From CAZPDM01 sp964585305 (GTDB lineage: Bacteria > Planctomycetota > Uabimicrobiia > Uabimicrobiales > JABWCH01): DNA of 35,027 nucleotides. The notes under the pieces are model-generated. The model searched no databases. It worked only from the letters and a program-made list of their open reading frames with translations, and was not told where the DNA came from. Below, piece by piece: positions 1-7,434 of this stretch. The stretch is from contig CAZPDM010000042.1 in the NCBI GenBank assembly GCA_964585305.1, positions 1 through 35,027 on the forward strand, given 5' to 3'. The translations under genes were made by a program, and so were the position numbers. Position 1 is the stretch's first letter; each line of letters starts with the position of its first letter.

Positions 1-2
1 CT

Positions 3-131
3 TCTAAGAAAACTTCTAAAACTACTATTAAAAAGCTCGCATCTAAAAAAGCTCCATCCTTTTCTAAGAAAACTTCCAAAACTACTACCAAAAAACTCTC
101 ATCTAAAAAATCTTCTTCTAAGAAAACTTCT
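3..131 (+). repeat. 60-bp coding tandem repeat (Lys/Ser/Thr-rich)
   Basis: The block starting TCTAAGAAAACTTCTAAAAC at base 3 recurs at base 63 with a few substitutions, and its first 15 bases recur at 117. The 60-bp period keeps the frame and encodes SKKTSKTT-KKL-SKK units. The array is cut by the window edge, so more copies may lie to the left. A basic, disordered, histone-tail-like segment is the natural reading. Confidence 0.8.
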
Positions 132-1910
132 CAATCCTCTTCTTCTAAAACTCGCAAATCAATCAAAAAACCTAAAAATCCTTTTGCCTACGAAACACAG
201 ACTGTTTATGAGGTTAGTTCTGATTCAAAATATACTCCCAAAATTTTATTAAATGATCCTGATAGCAGAGAATTTCTACAAAAGTTAAATGTTAAATTTG
301 AACAGGGGACTCTTCATTTTAAAATTCCCAACAATAAAAAACTCGAATTAGAAAAACTAAATTATGCTCCCTATCGTTCTCCTGGACGGAATTTCCCTTT
401 CTATCCTCATCTTAAACTTAATTCTGAAAGCAGCTTTTTTCATATTAGTGATAAAGTTTATTTCCAAAAACGTCCTGCCATTACTGTTGAAAATGCTTCT
501 CAATTCGGGCTTATGCAGCCCATTGAATTAAAACAAGACTCTTTCCCTAACTTTTGGGATACTAATATTCCCTGGGTTATTAAGGAAACTGTCGAAAAGG
601 GTTTTTTTGTTGGACAGAAAGATTTATTTGAACGTCTTTGGAATATTTTAGTTAATGTTCCTTATGGTGGCTTAAGTCATCATTCCTATTCCAGCATAAA
701 AAAAATGGGCAAAACTGCTTTCTTAACTCGTTTTTATAATGTTGCTTTTTCTTTACAAACCCAAGTCATTCCTATTTATTATTCCTTTAAAGGAAAAAAA
801 GGCCCTGTTAATAAAATTGCTGACGACTTGGCTTTTACGATTGTTAAACAATGGGCTGCTTTTTCCATAAAAGAACCTACCTTTCTTAAGTTAAAAACTT
901 GGGAGCATTTCCTTGAAGTTCTTCCTCATCTTCCTTGTCAAACTTACAATGGTATAACAACATTTATTGGTCCAGAATTAGATTTTCTTTCTCCCAGGCG
1001 TAAAGATAGCCAGCTAACTGATGTACTCAACCATTTTAAATTTGCTGCTAGTGCTAGCAATCTCAATTTTATTCTTATTTTAGATGAAATTCATGTTTTG
1101 GCTTCTGGCGATATTCTTACTCAAGATGGCAAAGAGCCGATGAAGAATTGCTTTCAATCCTTGAGCCTGTTTGCGCTTAATCAGGTAATCGAGATTATTA
1201 TTTCTGGCTCTCAACCTAGCACCATTGCTAGCCAACTTTTTATCAATGATTCCGGCATGTATTTTCATAGAGAAAACTTCGATCCTTTAACATGTAAAGA
1301 AACTAATGAGTTAGTTGATAAACTTGTTGCCTCTAAAAAACTTGCTATCTATCCTCAGCTTGGCAATGATATTTTTGCTCTTACTCGCGGCTATCCTCTT
1401 TATATTTGGTTGCTTTTTAAGTCCAACTATTTAAATACCCTTGATGCCAAACAAAACTTTAGTAATCAAAAAGGCTTACTTGCTATCTTTAATTATGAAG
1501 TATCTGAAAATGGCGAAATTTTTAAATTTTGGAATGAACATTTCAGTTTAAATTGTGAACTTCTCAACCATAATCCTCCTGAATATCCTAACCTAAGTTA
1601 TCGTATTTTATCTTATATTGCTGATAGACCCGATCAAGAACTCATAATTACTGATATGGCCAATTATTTTAAAGTTGATGTTTCTTTACTGTTTCCTATA
1701 TTGGAAAATTTAACTAAAGCTGATTTAGTGGATTGGAATTATAAATCTAAAAACTCCTATATCTTTACTTTTCCTGATGTTATTTTGCGACATGTTATTC
1801 GCAATTCTTTTACTTACGATATTACTGGAGAATCCAGCCGTGAAGAGCAAAAACAAAACATTCAAAAATTAATTGAAGAATCTCTTGCTACAAGCCTTAG
1901 AATTCTTTAA
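3..1910 (+). CDS. AAA/STAND-like P-loop ATPase with Lys/Ser/Thr-rich N-terminal repeats (5' partial)
   Basis: The reading frame is open from base 3 with no stop until 1910, so the gene begins left of the window; an internal ATG at 513 is not the likely start, because coding sequence clearly precedes it. The visible N-terminus is low complexity (Ser, Lys, Thr), encoded by a 60-bp repeat. Then comes an ATPase core: a Walker A-like SSIKKMGKTAFL with the P-loop Lys at 711-713, lacking the usual leading Gly, and a Walker B ILILDEIH with its Asp at 1083-1085. A sensor-1-like strand IIISGSQ and a helix with TRGYPLYIW follow, as in archaeal-type AAA/STAND ATPases. The C-terminal ~100 residues look like a winged helix (ILSYIADRPDQELIITDMAN). 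Family knowledge suggests an ATP-driven switch or loader; the partner is unknown. A terminator follows at about 2061. The ATPase assignment is good, the role is open. Confidence 0.8.
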   Translation, partial: SKKTSKTTIKKLASKKAPSFSKKTSKTTTKKLSSKKSSSKKTSQSSSSKTRKSIKKPKNPFAYETQTVYEVSSDSKYTPKILLNDPDSREFLQKLNVKFEQGTLHFKIPNNKKLELEKLNYAPYRSPGRNFPFYPHLKLNSESSFFHISDKVYFQKRPAITVENASQFGLMQPIELKQDSFPNFWDTNIPWVIKETVEKGFFVGQKDLFERLWNILVNVPYGGLSHHSYSSIKKMGKTAFLTRFYNVAFSLQTQVIPIYYSFKGKKGPVNKIADDLAFTIVKQWAAFSIKEPTFLKLKTWEHFLEVLPHLPCQTYNGITTFIGPELDFLSPRRKDSQLTDVLNHFKFAASASNLNFILILDEIHVLASGDILTQDGKEPMKNCFQSLSLFALNQVIEIIISGSQPSTIASQLFINDSGMYFHRENFDPLTCKETNELVDKLVASKKLAIYPQLGNDIFALTRGYPLYIWLLFKSNYLNTLDAKQNFSNQKGLLAIFNYEVSENGEIFKFWNEHFSLNCELLNHNPPEYPNLSYRILSYIADRPDQELIITDMANYFKVDVSLLFPILENLTKADLVDWNYKSKNSYIFTFPDVILRHVIRNSFTYDITGESSREEQKQNIQKLIEESLATSLRIL

Positions 1911-2060
1911 ACAGCATAGTATTATTGCATTTTATCTTACTATAAATAAACTAGATGACGAATAAAAAAACATCCATAATTTAATTTTTCTAAAAAAAAT
2001 AACGGGTAGCAGTACATGTCATTTATGAAATTACCCAACGTCAATTTGATAATTAAAACA

Positions 2061-2086
2061 TGTCACTAATTTTAGTGGCATTTTTT
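2061..2086 (+). terminator. Rho-independent terminator of the ATPase gene
   Basis: TGTCACTAA and TTAGTGGCA pair over 9 bp with one G-U pair and a very short loop, followed directly by six T. It lies ~150 bases after the (+) stop codon and is preceded by an A-rich stretch. Confidence 0.65.
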
Positions 2087-2181
2087 AATTCCCTTTGCTT
2101 TAGAAGATATTTACATATTTATCGCTTTCTTTCTTATATTTGCAAGTTTTCTCGTTGACTCTTAAATACAAAAATTCAAAA

Positions 2182-2231
2182 AATGAGGGAGGGACGGGTT
2201 CGCTTCGCTCTTTTTCCGTCCCTTCCTCATT
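2182..2231. repeat. Long GC-rich inverted repeat (hairpin)
   Basis: The arm AATGAGGGAGGGACGG (2182-2197) pairs with CCGTCCCTTCCTCATT (2216-2231) over 16 bp with one wobble pair, around an 18-nt loop that contains CGCTTCGC. It stands out sharply in AT-rich non-coding DNA. There is no T-run on either side, so a plain intrinsic terminator is not the best reading. A structured RNA element or a dispersed palindrome is possible. Confidence 0.7.
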
Positions 2232-2299
2232 CAATACAAATACCAAATACTAAAGACCAAAACAAAATACTAAAATACTAAATACCAAGAAAAATACCG

Positions 2300-2328
2300 A
2301 AAAATTCTGGATATACCAGAATTTTTCC
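2300..2328. repeat. Palindromic element, copy 1 (identical to 4648-4676)
   Basis: Perfect 11-bp arms AAAAATTCTGG and CCAGAATTTTT flank the loop ATATA. The same 29 bases occur at 4648-4676. Each copy lies just beyond the 3' end of a (-) gene (stops at 2364 and 4757). The A and T tracts at the two ends make it a candidate terminator on either strand, with a weak TTCTGG/CCAGAA core. Confidence 0.75.
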
Positions 2329-2363
2329 AAAACAAAGGGTAAAAGGGTAAAAGAGCTAAAGGG

Positions 2364-4541
2364 TTACTTATCGGAATTCAACAAAAACAAAACAAACCGA
2401 ACCCCCAAATTAAAGTACCGAAGCGACGGAACATCCGAAATACGAAACGCAGAACGGCAACCGCCCGAACAATTGTTCCAGCTGCCCCCACGATAGACAC
2501 GATCCGATCCACTATTAGGTCCTTTCGGATCGCTTTCTGATCCGCTATTATAGCTTCCGTACCAATCCTGGCACCATTCCCAAACATTACCCATCATATC
2601 ATATAAACCAAAAGCATTTGGAAGTTTTTGAGCTACAGGATGTGTTTTCCTAAAACTAAATATACTACCAGAATTTTTTTCATACCAAGCATATTCGCCC
2701 AATTGTTTTTCATCATTTCCGTGATACCATTTCGTTGTTGTTCCCGCTCGGCAAGCATATTCCCATTGGGCTTCCGTTGGCAATTGCAATCTTGTCTTTT
2801 TACAAAATTCCTGGCAATCATCCCAACTTATACTTTCTACAGGATAATCATTTCCTTTCTTAAAATACGATGGATTATTTCCCATTATTTTTTGCCAAAC
2901 ACCTTGAGTTACTGGTGTTTTACTCATCAAAAATGAAGACAATGTTACTTGATGGACAGGCTTTTCATTATCATAGCCATCATCACTTCCCATCATAAAT
3001 GTCCCGCCCGGTATTTGTACAAATTCCAAGCCCGTTTGGTCGTGTCGGTGTTCTTTTACTGTGTGCGTCATTCCTCCGCAAATATACATTGCTTCTCTGA
3101 GAAAAGAAAATCCTGGGATTACTTTTTTCGCTGGTTCGACTGGAAGCGAAATATTTGATAATGACTCACTTTTAAAAGACTGCTGCGAAGCAAAATCTTG
3201 CTTTTCTTCTTTTGTTTGGTTTTCTTTTTTGATATACGCTTCTTCTTTAATTTCTTTTTTTAAACTTCTGCCATTTCTTTTTATTTTTTGAATTTCTTCT
3301 AATAATTCCCCGGCTGTTGCTATTCTATATTTTCTTTCTTCTCCCAGGCTTCTTTCAAATAGTTCTAGCAATTCTTCCGGTGGTCTTGGCGTTAATCTTT
3401 TTAGAACTCCCTTATACATCAATACATCTCGGTTCATTCCTGCTAACATATCATACAACACTACTGCCAAGCTATACACATCATCCGATTTATCTATTTC
3501 CATGCAATTTTGCTGTTCCGGCGACATATATCTCATCGTTCCATATCCTCTTAATGTCAGTGTATTTGCTTGTTTCTGACTGTTTTCTCTGCAAGATTCT
3601 GTTGCAACGATTTTTCCAATTCCAAAGTCTGTTATTTTCGGAATATTATTTGATGTTAGCAATATATTTCCCGGCTTAATGTCTCTATGTACTATTCCTA
3701 ATTGATGAGCTTCTTTTATTCCTTCGCATATTGGTTCAAATATTTCCAATGCTTTTTCTAATGCCAGCGGAACCCCAAAACTTCGCAAATAACTTTCCAA
3801 TGTCCCGCCTTCTACATATTCCAGCATTATCCAATGTGGGTCTTCTTCTAATTGCAAATCTAATACTTCTGCTATATTTGCATGATGCTTCAATTCTGTT
3901 TTTAACTTAGCTATTGTTCTTGCTTCATGCTGCAATAATTTTTGATGTTCTGGTTCTAAGCATAGTTTGATTGCTTGCAACATATTCGTTTGTTTTTCCC
4001 GAATCTTCCATACTTCACCAAATCCACCTATTCCTAATAATTCTTCCATTATCCAACCAGGTTTATACGGCACTTTATCTCCTGCATGATACTTCGGCCT
4101 CCTGCTTGGAATCAATCCCAGATAAAATTGTTCTCTTGTTGTTGAGCTGCTTGTTTCTGCTGAAACTGGTAATGTTAGATAGGTTTTTGTTCCGTTTTTC
4201 TTTGCATGACTCAATGTTGCGGCTATTTTTTGTTTGATATTACTTGGCACTGCCGACATTATATCAAGTACTGCTTCTACTTTTTCAGATGAGACATTTT
4301 TCATCTCAGATAAAACTTCTGCCGCTATTTTTCTTGCTATATCCGACGTACATTCGCTGGCTTCTTCCAGTTGCTTCACCCTATCTTCAAGACTGTGCCT
4401 ATCCTGCTCTGCAATGATGCTTCTCATTTCTACTGATACATCATCTGCTACAGCTATCGCCATTCCTACTAATGGCACATTCTTTAGCATACTGATCAAT
4501 GCCTTTCCCACAATCCTTAAAAAATTCTTTCCCAGTTCCAT
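2364..4541 (-). CDS. Ser/Thr protein kinase fused to C-terminal FGE-sulfatase (C-type-lectin-fold) domain
   Basis: 725 residues. Residues 1-120 are helical, with a hydrophobic stretch (LVGMAIAVA) and a likely coiled coil, resembling helical effector-associated N-termini. The kinase spans about 163-420: G-loop GIGGFGEVW, Lys192, HRDIKPGN (Asp287, Lys289, Asn292), DFG at 305-307 and GTMRYMSPEQ, so all catalytic residues are present. A Lys/Glu-rich linker leads to an FGE-sulfatase domain at about 506-717 (FVQIPGGTFMMGS, LPTEAQWEYACRAG, NVWEWCQDWYGSY, RVYRGGSWNN). The two Cys there (691 and 695) are spaced C-x3-C, not the C-x4-C of catalytic FGE, so a binding rather than an enzymatic role is likely. 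The start has a good site (AGAGGA, then ATG at 4541). The last ~80 codons are GC-rich and A-poor. The kinase probably signals when its lectin-like domain binds a ligand; the ligand is unknown. Confidence 0.92.
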   Translation of the reverse strand: MELGKNFLRIVGKALISMLKNVPLVGMAIAVADDVSVEMRSIIAEQDRHSLEDRVKQLEEASECTSDIARKIAAEVLSEMKNVSSEKVEAVLDIMSAVPSNIKQKIAATLSHAKKNGTKTYLTLPVSAETSSSTTREQFYLGLIPSRRPKYHAGDKVPYKPGWIMEELLGIGGFGEVWKIREKQTNMLQAIKLCLEPEHQKLLQHEARTIAKLKTELKHHANIAEVLDLQLEEDPHWIMLEYVEGGTLESYLRSFGVPLALEKALEIFEPICEGIKEAHQLGIVHRDIKPGNILLTSNNIPKITDFGIGKIVATESCRENSQKQANTLTLRGYGTMRYMSPEQQNCMEIDKSDDVYSLAVVLYDMLAGMNRDVLMYKGVLKRLTPRPPEELLELFERSLGEERKYRIATAGELLEEIQKIKRNGRSLKKEIKEEAYIKKENQTKEEKQDFASQQSFKSESLSNISLPVEPAKKVIPGFSFLREAMYICGGMTHTVKEHRHDQTGLEFVQIPGGTFMMGSDDGYDNEKPVHQVTLSSFLMSKTPVTQGVWQKIMGNNPSYFKKGNDYPVESISWDDCQEFCKKTRLQLPTEAQWEYACRAGTTTKWYHGNDEKQLGEYAWYEKNSGSIFSFRKTHPVAQKLPNAFGLYDMMGNVWEWCQDWYGSYNSGSESDPKGPNSGSDRVYRGGSWNNCSGGCRSAFRISDVPSLRYFNLGVRFVLFLLNSDK
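2405..2480 (-). other. Candidate DGR-type variable region at the end of the FGE domain
   Basis: This codes for residues ~688-711, between the conserved GGSW and NLGVRFV. In DGR targets this is the segment where template AAC/AAT codons are randomised. The 20 codons from Cys691 to Phe710 contain only three A on the coding strand, although the rest of the gene is A-rich on that strand. Hand counts give 29/60 and 33/60 G+C for bases 2401-2460 and 2461-2520, against 12/60 for 3241-3300. Several codons at expected variable positions fit NNY (ATT, GAT, GTT, CTT, TAC, TTT). Two TCG codons do not come simply from AAY. No template repeat or reverse transcriptase was found in the window. Confidence 0.45.
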
Positions 4542-4580
4542 GATGTACTTCCTCTTAAAATTATACAGAAAAACAAAATA

Positions 4581-4608
4581 GTTATAATTTATTTATTTTT
4601 AAAAACAA
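4581..4608 (-). promoter_or_regulatory. Candidate promoter of the kinase-FGE gene
   Basis: Read on (-): TTGTTT (4603-4608), a 16-nt spacer, then TATAAC (4581-4586), about 40 bases before the start codon. The region is AT-rich, so chance matches are possible. Confidence 0.4.
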
Positions 4609-4647
4609 TTCTACTATTTTATTCACTTTCAAAAAATTGTCAAGCCT

Positions 4648-4676
4648 GAAAAATTCTGGATATACCAGAATTTTTC
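4648..4676. repeat. Palindromic element, copy 2 (identical to 2300-2328)
   Basis: The same arms AAAAATTCTGG/CCAGAATTTTT and ATATA loop as at 2300-2328, identical over 29 bases. It lies ~80 bases after the stop of the MFS gene and upstream of the kinase-FGE promoter. It is a likely terminator for the exporter transcript; the two copies also bracket the kinase gene as direct repeats. Confidence 0.75.
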
Positions 4677-4756
4677 AAAGACAATGGGAAAAAAACTAAA
4701 TAACCTTCATTTTTTTAAATTGAGTACAATCAAAGGCCGCAACAAATTAAGAAATT

Positions 4757-6139
4757 CTAACATCGGACTTTTCCTCTTGCTAAAGAAGAAAAAATTCCAA
4801 AAAAGCAAAGTATTGCAAAAATCATAAAAGCAGTTTTTAAAGTAGTTAAGAATGCAGGAAAATATTCTGGAGTAATTTTGGCATTCCCCATATTGATGCT
4901 TAAAAGCAGCATGACAATTCCCATACTTAACATTTGTCCCATTACTCGCATAGTAGAAACGACACTGGCGGCAACGGCATAAAGTTTTTTTTCAACAGAA
5001 CTCATGATAGCATTGGTATTCGGCGAGGAAAAAAAAGCAAAACCAAGTCCCAATATTGACAATCCAATAATAATGTATATTAAACTGGTTTCGTCTGTCA
5101 AAAAAATAAAAAAAGTCAAACCAATTACGACCAATGCCATTCCAAATGAGGCCATAATTCTAGGCTCAATTTTATCAGAAAATCTTCCGGCAAATGGGGA
5201 AAAAATTGCCATGACAATTGGCTGGCAAACCATAATAAGACCTGCATCTTGAGGTTCTAAGCCCTGAACATGTTGGAGATATAAACTTAAAAGAAACCCT
5301 GTACCAAAAGTTGCACTATAGTTTATTAAAGCTGTTAGATTTGACCAGGCAAAAACTTTATTAGTAATTAAAAGCCGAACGTCAAAAACAGGATTAGAAA
5401 CTTTCATTTCCCAGATAACAAAAGTTATAAGGCCGCATATTCCGCCTAAAACAACAAAAATTCTATCAATTCCCTGCAAATGAGAAAATCCAAACATTGT
5501 CGCAACAATTGTTCCACCATAAATAAAAGATCCAATAAGATCAAATTTTTCCCCTTTGGCACCTGCCCATTCGCCTTTAAGTTTCCAAAAAATTAAAAAA
5601 CTGGCAATAGCAGCAGGAATAACACCAATAATAAAAACACTTCTCCAACCAAAATTTTGAGTTAAAAAGCCTCCCAAAGCTGGCCCAACGGAAATTCCAA
5701 TATACACTGATGCAGCCGAGAATCCTAAAGATTTGCCACGTTCGCTTGGAGGAAACACCGAAGTAAGGATTGCCGCCCCAGTGCTAAATAACATAGCACC
5801 GCCCAAACCTTCAAGAAGTAAAAATGACATCAACATTGCTGAAGAACAAGATAACGAAGCAAAAAGAGAAGCTAGCATAAAAGTAATCATGCCTGTTGCA
5901 TAAACTTTTTTTATTCCATAAATATCTGCTAACTTTCCTAACGGTACTAAAAAAACAGCGGCTGCTAAAATAAATGCAGTCGCAAGCCAGTTTAAAGAAA
6001 CTGCGTCTAAAGAAAATTCTTTTCCAATAGACGGTAAAGCAATATTCAAAGATGATCCGGCAAAAGGAATCGCAAAAGAGCCAACTCCAACTACAAGCAA
6101 AGCAACATTCTTGTTTGCCGAATTCGGTAAGTTTTCCAT
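4757..6139 (-). CDS. MFS drug:proton antiporter, DHA2 (EmrB/QacA-like) family
   Basis: 460 residues and almost wholly hydrophobic, with 12-14 membrane helices. The start of the protein (FAIPFAGSSLNIALPSIGKE) is the typical first helix of DHA2 exporters. Motif A appears as GKLADIYGIKKVY after helix 2, and the antiporter motif C as GPALGGFLTQNFGWRSVF in helix 5. The family exports lipophilic drugs, dyes or metabolites across the inner membrane using the proton gradient; the substrate cannot be read from the sequence. AGGTG seven bases before the ATG at 6139 supports the start. It is transcribed away from the membrane protein at 6314; the space between holds an inverted repeat over the likely promoter, and no regulator gene is adjacent. 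Confidence 0.9.
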   Translation of the reverse strand: MENLPNSANKNVALLVVGVGSFAIPFAGSSLNIALPSIGKEFSLDAVSLNWLATAFILAAAVFLVPLGKLADIYGIKKVYATGMITFMLASLFASLSCSSAMLMSFLLLEGLGGAMLFSTGAAILTSVFPPSERGKSLGFSAASVYIGISVGPALGGFLTQNFGWRSVFIIGVIPAAIASFLIFWKLKGEWAGAKGEKFDLIGSFIYGGTIVATMFGFSHLQGIDRIFVVLGGICGLITFVIWEMKVSNPVFDVRLLITNKVFAWSNLTALINYSATFGTGFLLSLYLQHVQGLEPQDAGLIMVCQPIVMAIFSPFAGRFSDKIEPRIMASFGMALVVIGLTFFIFLTDETSLIYIIIGLSILGLGFAFFSSPNTNAIMSSVEKKLYAVAASVVSTMRVMGQMLSMGIVMLLLSINMGNAKITPEYFPAFLTTLKTAFMIFAILCFFGIFSSLARGKVRC

Positions 6140-6176
6140 ATATGTACACCTATTAAAATATTATTGTATCATTGCT

Positions 6177-6242
6177 GGTGACGTTATTAGTTTCAGTGTT
6201 TTTCTTGTCAAAGCCTATTGACTTGCCACGAAGTACGTCACC
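6177..6242. promoter_or_regulatory. Divergent regulatory region with inverted repeat and (-) promoter
   Basis: GGTGACGT (6177-6184) and ACGTCACC (6235-6242) are perfect 8-bp inverted arms 50 bases apart. Between them, read on (-), lie TTGACA (6206-6211) and TAATAA (6184-6189) with a 16-nt spacer, which would drive the exporter. The left arm falls at the expected transcription start. An operator or looping site for a regulator encoded elsewhere is plausible. Confidence 0.4.
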
Positions 6243-6313
6243 TCAGTTATCTTAACAAAATTTTTTTTCTAAACAAAGAAAATAATTCTTCTCATTTTTT
6301 TAAAGGCTCTACT

Positions 6314-7390
6314 ATGGCTAAAATCGAAAATTCTTCAGACCCTGATATTTTAAAAATTAAAAAAGGTGGGGAAATTATGGTTTGTTTGATTGGCATTTTA
6401 TTTTTACTCCCTATCTTTATTCCAGATATGCATAAAAATCCTAGAAACAACAGGCATTCTCTTGGCATAACTCTTTTCTCAACTGCTGCTACAATTTGTA
6501 TTTTAGGACGTGCAGGTATTACTTTTAATCGACGTGAAAAAACTATTGTTAAATGGTTTGGTCTTCTTTTTCCTATTATTCGGATCAATTTATCATGGGA
6601 AGAATACAGACGTATTTTTCTTATAAAAGAACTTCGCCGCCAAAATAGAAGGCATGGAAAATATACAGTGTATGTTGCACGAATTTATGGTGCAGATGCT
6701 GAAGAAGTTCTTACAGAAGATCAAAACTATCTAAAAGTACGTCGTATTGCAAAAGCTGTAGCAAGTTTTATGCAACTTCCGCTTACAGATTCCAGCACCA
6801 GTATTGAGGTAACGCGGCAGCCTTTTGAACTCGATGAATCTTTAAGAGATCGGCTTCGCCGCACTAATAAAATTGCTAGACTAAAGGATTTACCAGCAAC
6901 AAGTAAAATTCAATGTTCTATAGAAAAAGATATTCTTTATGTTACGCTTCCTAAAAATGGATGGGGATGCCTTCCTAATATGATTTTATTTGGTGGTATA
7001 TGCGCCACGATAGTAGGATATTATTTGATAACACCCCAAGTAAAATACTTTTTCATTTTTTTAATTTTATCTGGATTTATCTCAATGTTTATGGCTTGGA
7101 TAAAAGCTAATACTTATACAGAAATCTATCTTTCAAAAGAAAAATTTCGCATCAAAAAAATAGACAATGTCTATACAAAAGTAGAAGAATTTAAATTAGA
7201 AGAACTTGAAGAATTACTTTTTATTGCTCGCAGTGATGAAATAGAAGCAAATAATTTTCTATCTAATATGCTCCAAAGACCACATCTTCTTGCACGTTCT
7301 GATTACAAAGTAAGCAAATTCGGAGAAAGCCTTACTCCTAGTGAGCTATCCTGGCTTCTTGCTACTTTAGAAAATAAAATAGCAACCTAG
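6314..7390 (+). CDS. Membrane protein with two TM hairpins, unknown function
   Basis: 358 residues from the ATG at 6314, chosen because AAAGG lies seven bases upstream; an in-frame ATG at 6218 would add 32 residues that look non-coding and overlap the promoter region. Two helices (~20-38 and 50-66) are followed by a soluble part with the sentence ITFNRREKTIVKWFGLLFP, as in bacterial PH-like membrane-anchored domains. A second helix pair (~215-265) and another soluble part (EIYLSKEKFRIKKI) follow. The two halves look like an internal duplication of hairpin plus beta-rich domain. I cannot name the family. It ends in a bidirectional terminator shared with the amylase gene. An envelope role is likely, but nothing more specific is supported. 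Confidence 0.75.
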   Translation: MAKIENSSDPDILKIKKGGEIMVCLIGILFLLPIFIPDMHKNPRNNRHSLGITLFSTAATICILGRAGITFNRREKTIVKWFGLLFPIIRINLSWEEYRRIFLIKELRRQNRRHGKYTVYVARIYGADAEEVLTEDQNYLKVRRIAKAVASFMQLPLTDSSTSIEVTRQPFELDESLRDRLRRTNKIARLKDLPATSKIQCSIEKDILYVTLPKNGWGCLPNMILFGGICATIVGYYLITPQVKYFFIFLILSGFISMFMAWIKANTYTEIYLSKEKFRIKKIDNVYTKVEEFKLEELEELLFIARSDEIEANNFLSNMLQRPHLLARSDYKVSKFGESLTPSELSWLLATLENKIAT

Positions 7391-7396
7391 CAACTT

Positions 7397-7431
7397 AAAA
7401 AAATCTCACGCTTTTTGCGTGAGATTTTTTT
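7397..7431. terminator. Bidirectional terminator between convergent genes
   Basis: AAAAAATCTCACGC (from 7398) pairs with GCGTGAGATTTTTT around a TTTTT loop. The A/T tracts serve both the (+) gene ending at 7390 and the (-) gene ending at 7435. Confidence 0.9.
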
Positions 7432-7434
7432 GAC

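Larger units (their letters stand above)
1911..2363. other. Non-coding stretch with several hairpins and short repeats
   Basis: These 453 bases between a (+) gene and a convergent (-) gene show no convincing reading frame. In order they hold an AT-rich part, a duplicated ACATGTCA (near 2024 and 2058), a T-tailed hairpin at 2061-2086 and a long GC-rich hairpin at 2182-2231. A run of AAATACTA/AAATACCA-type octamers follows from about 2236 to 2299, then a palindrome at 2300-2328 that recurs at 4648, then repeated AAAGGGTAA units at about 2334-2366 that run into the 3' end of the kinase-FGE gene. Confidence 0.7.

Noticed and set aside
2378..2587. Open frame of 69 codons inside the end of the kinase-FGE gene
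   Set aside because: It is a shifted frame of the GC-richer 3' end of the kinase gene. The main frame there encodes a perfect FGE ending.
2364..4541. A catalytic formylglycine-generating enzyme
   Set aside because: The Cys pair is C-x3-C (691 and 695) and does not match the C-x4-C of active FGE. No sulfatase is nearby, so a binding role fits better.
2300..4676. Transposon with the palindromes as terminal repeats
   Set aside because: No transposase lies between them and no target duplication is visible. Both copies lie at gene ends, so terminators are the simpler reading.
6218..6313. Earlier ATG for the two-hairpin membrane protein
   Set aside because: The extra 32 codons overlap the inverted repeat and promoter region and have no good binding site, whereas ATG 6314 has AAAGG at the right distance.
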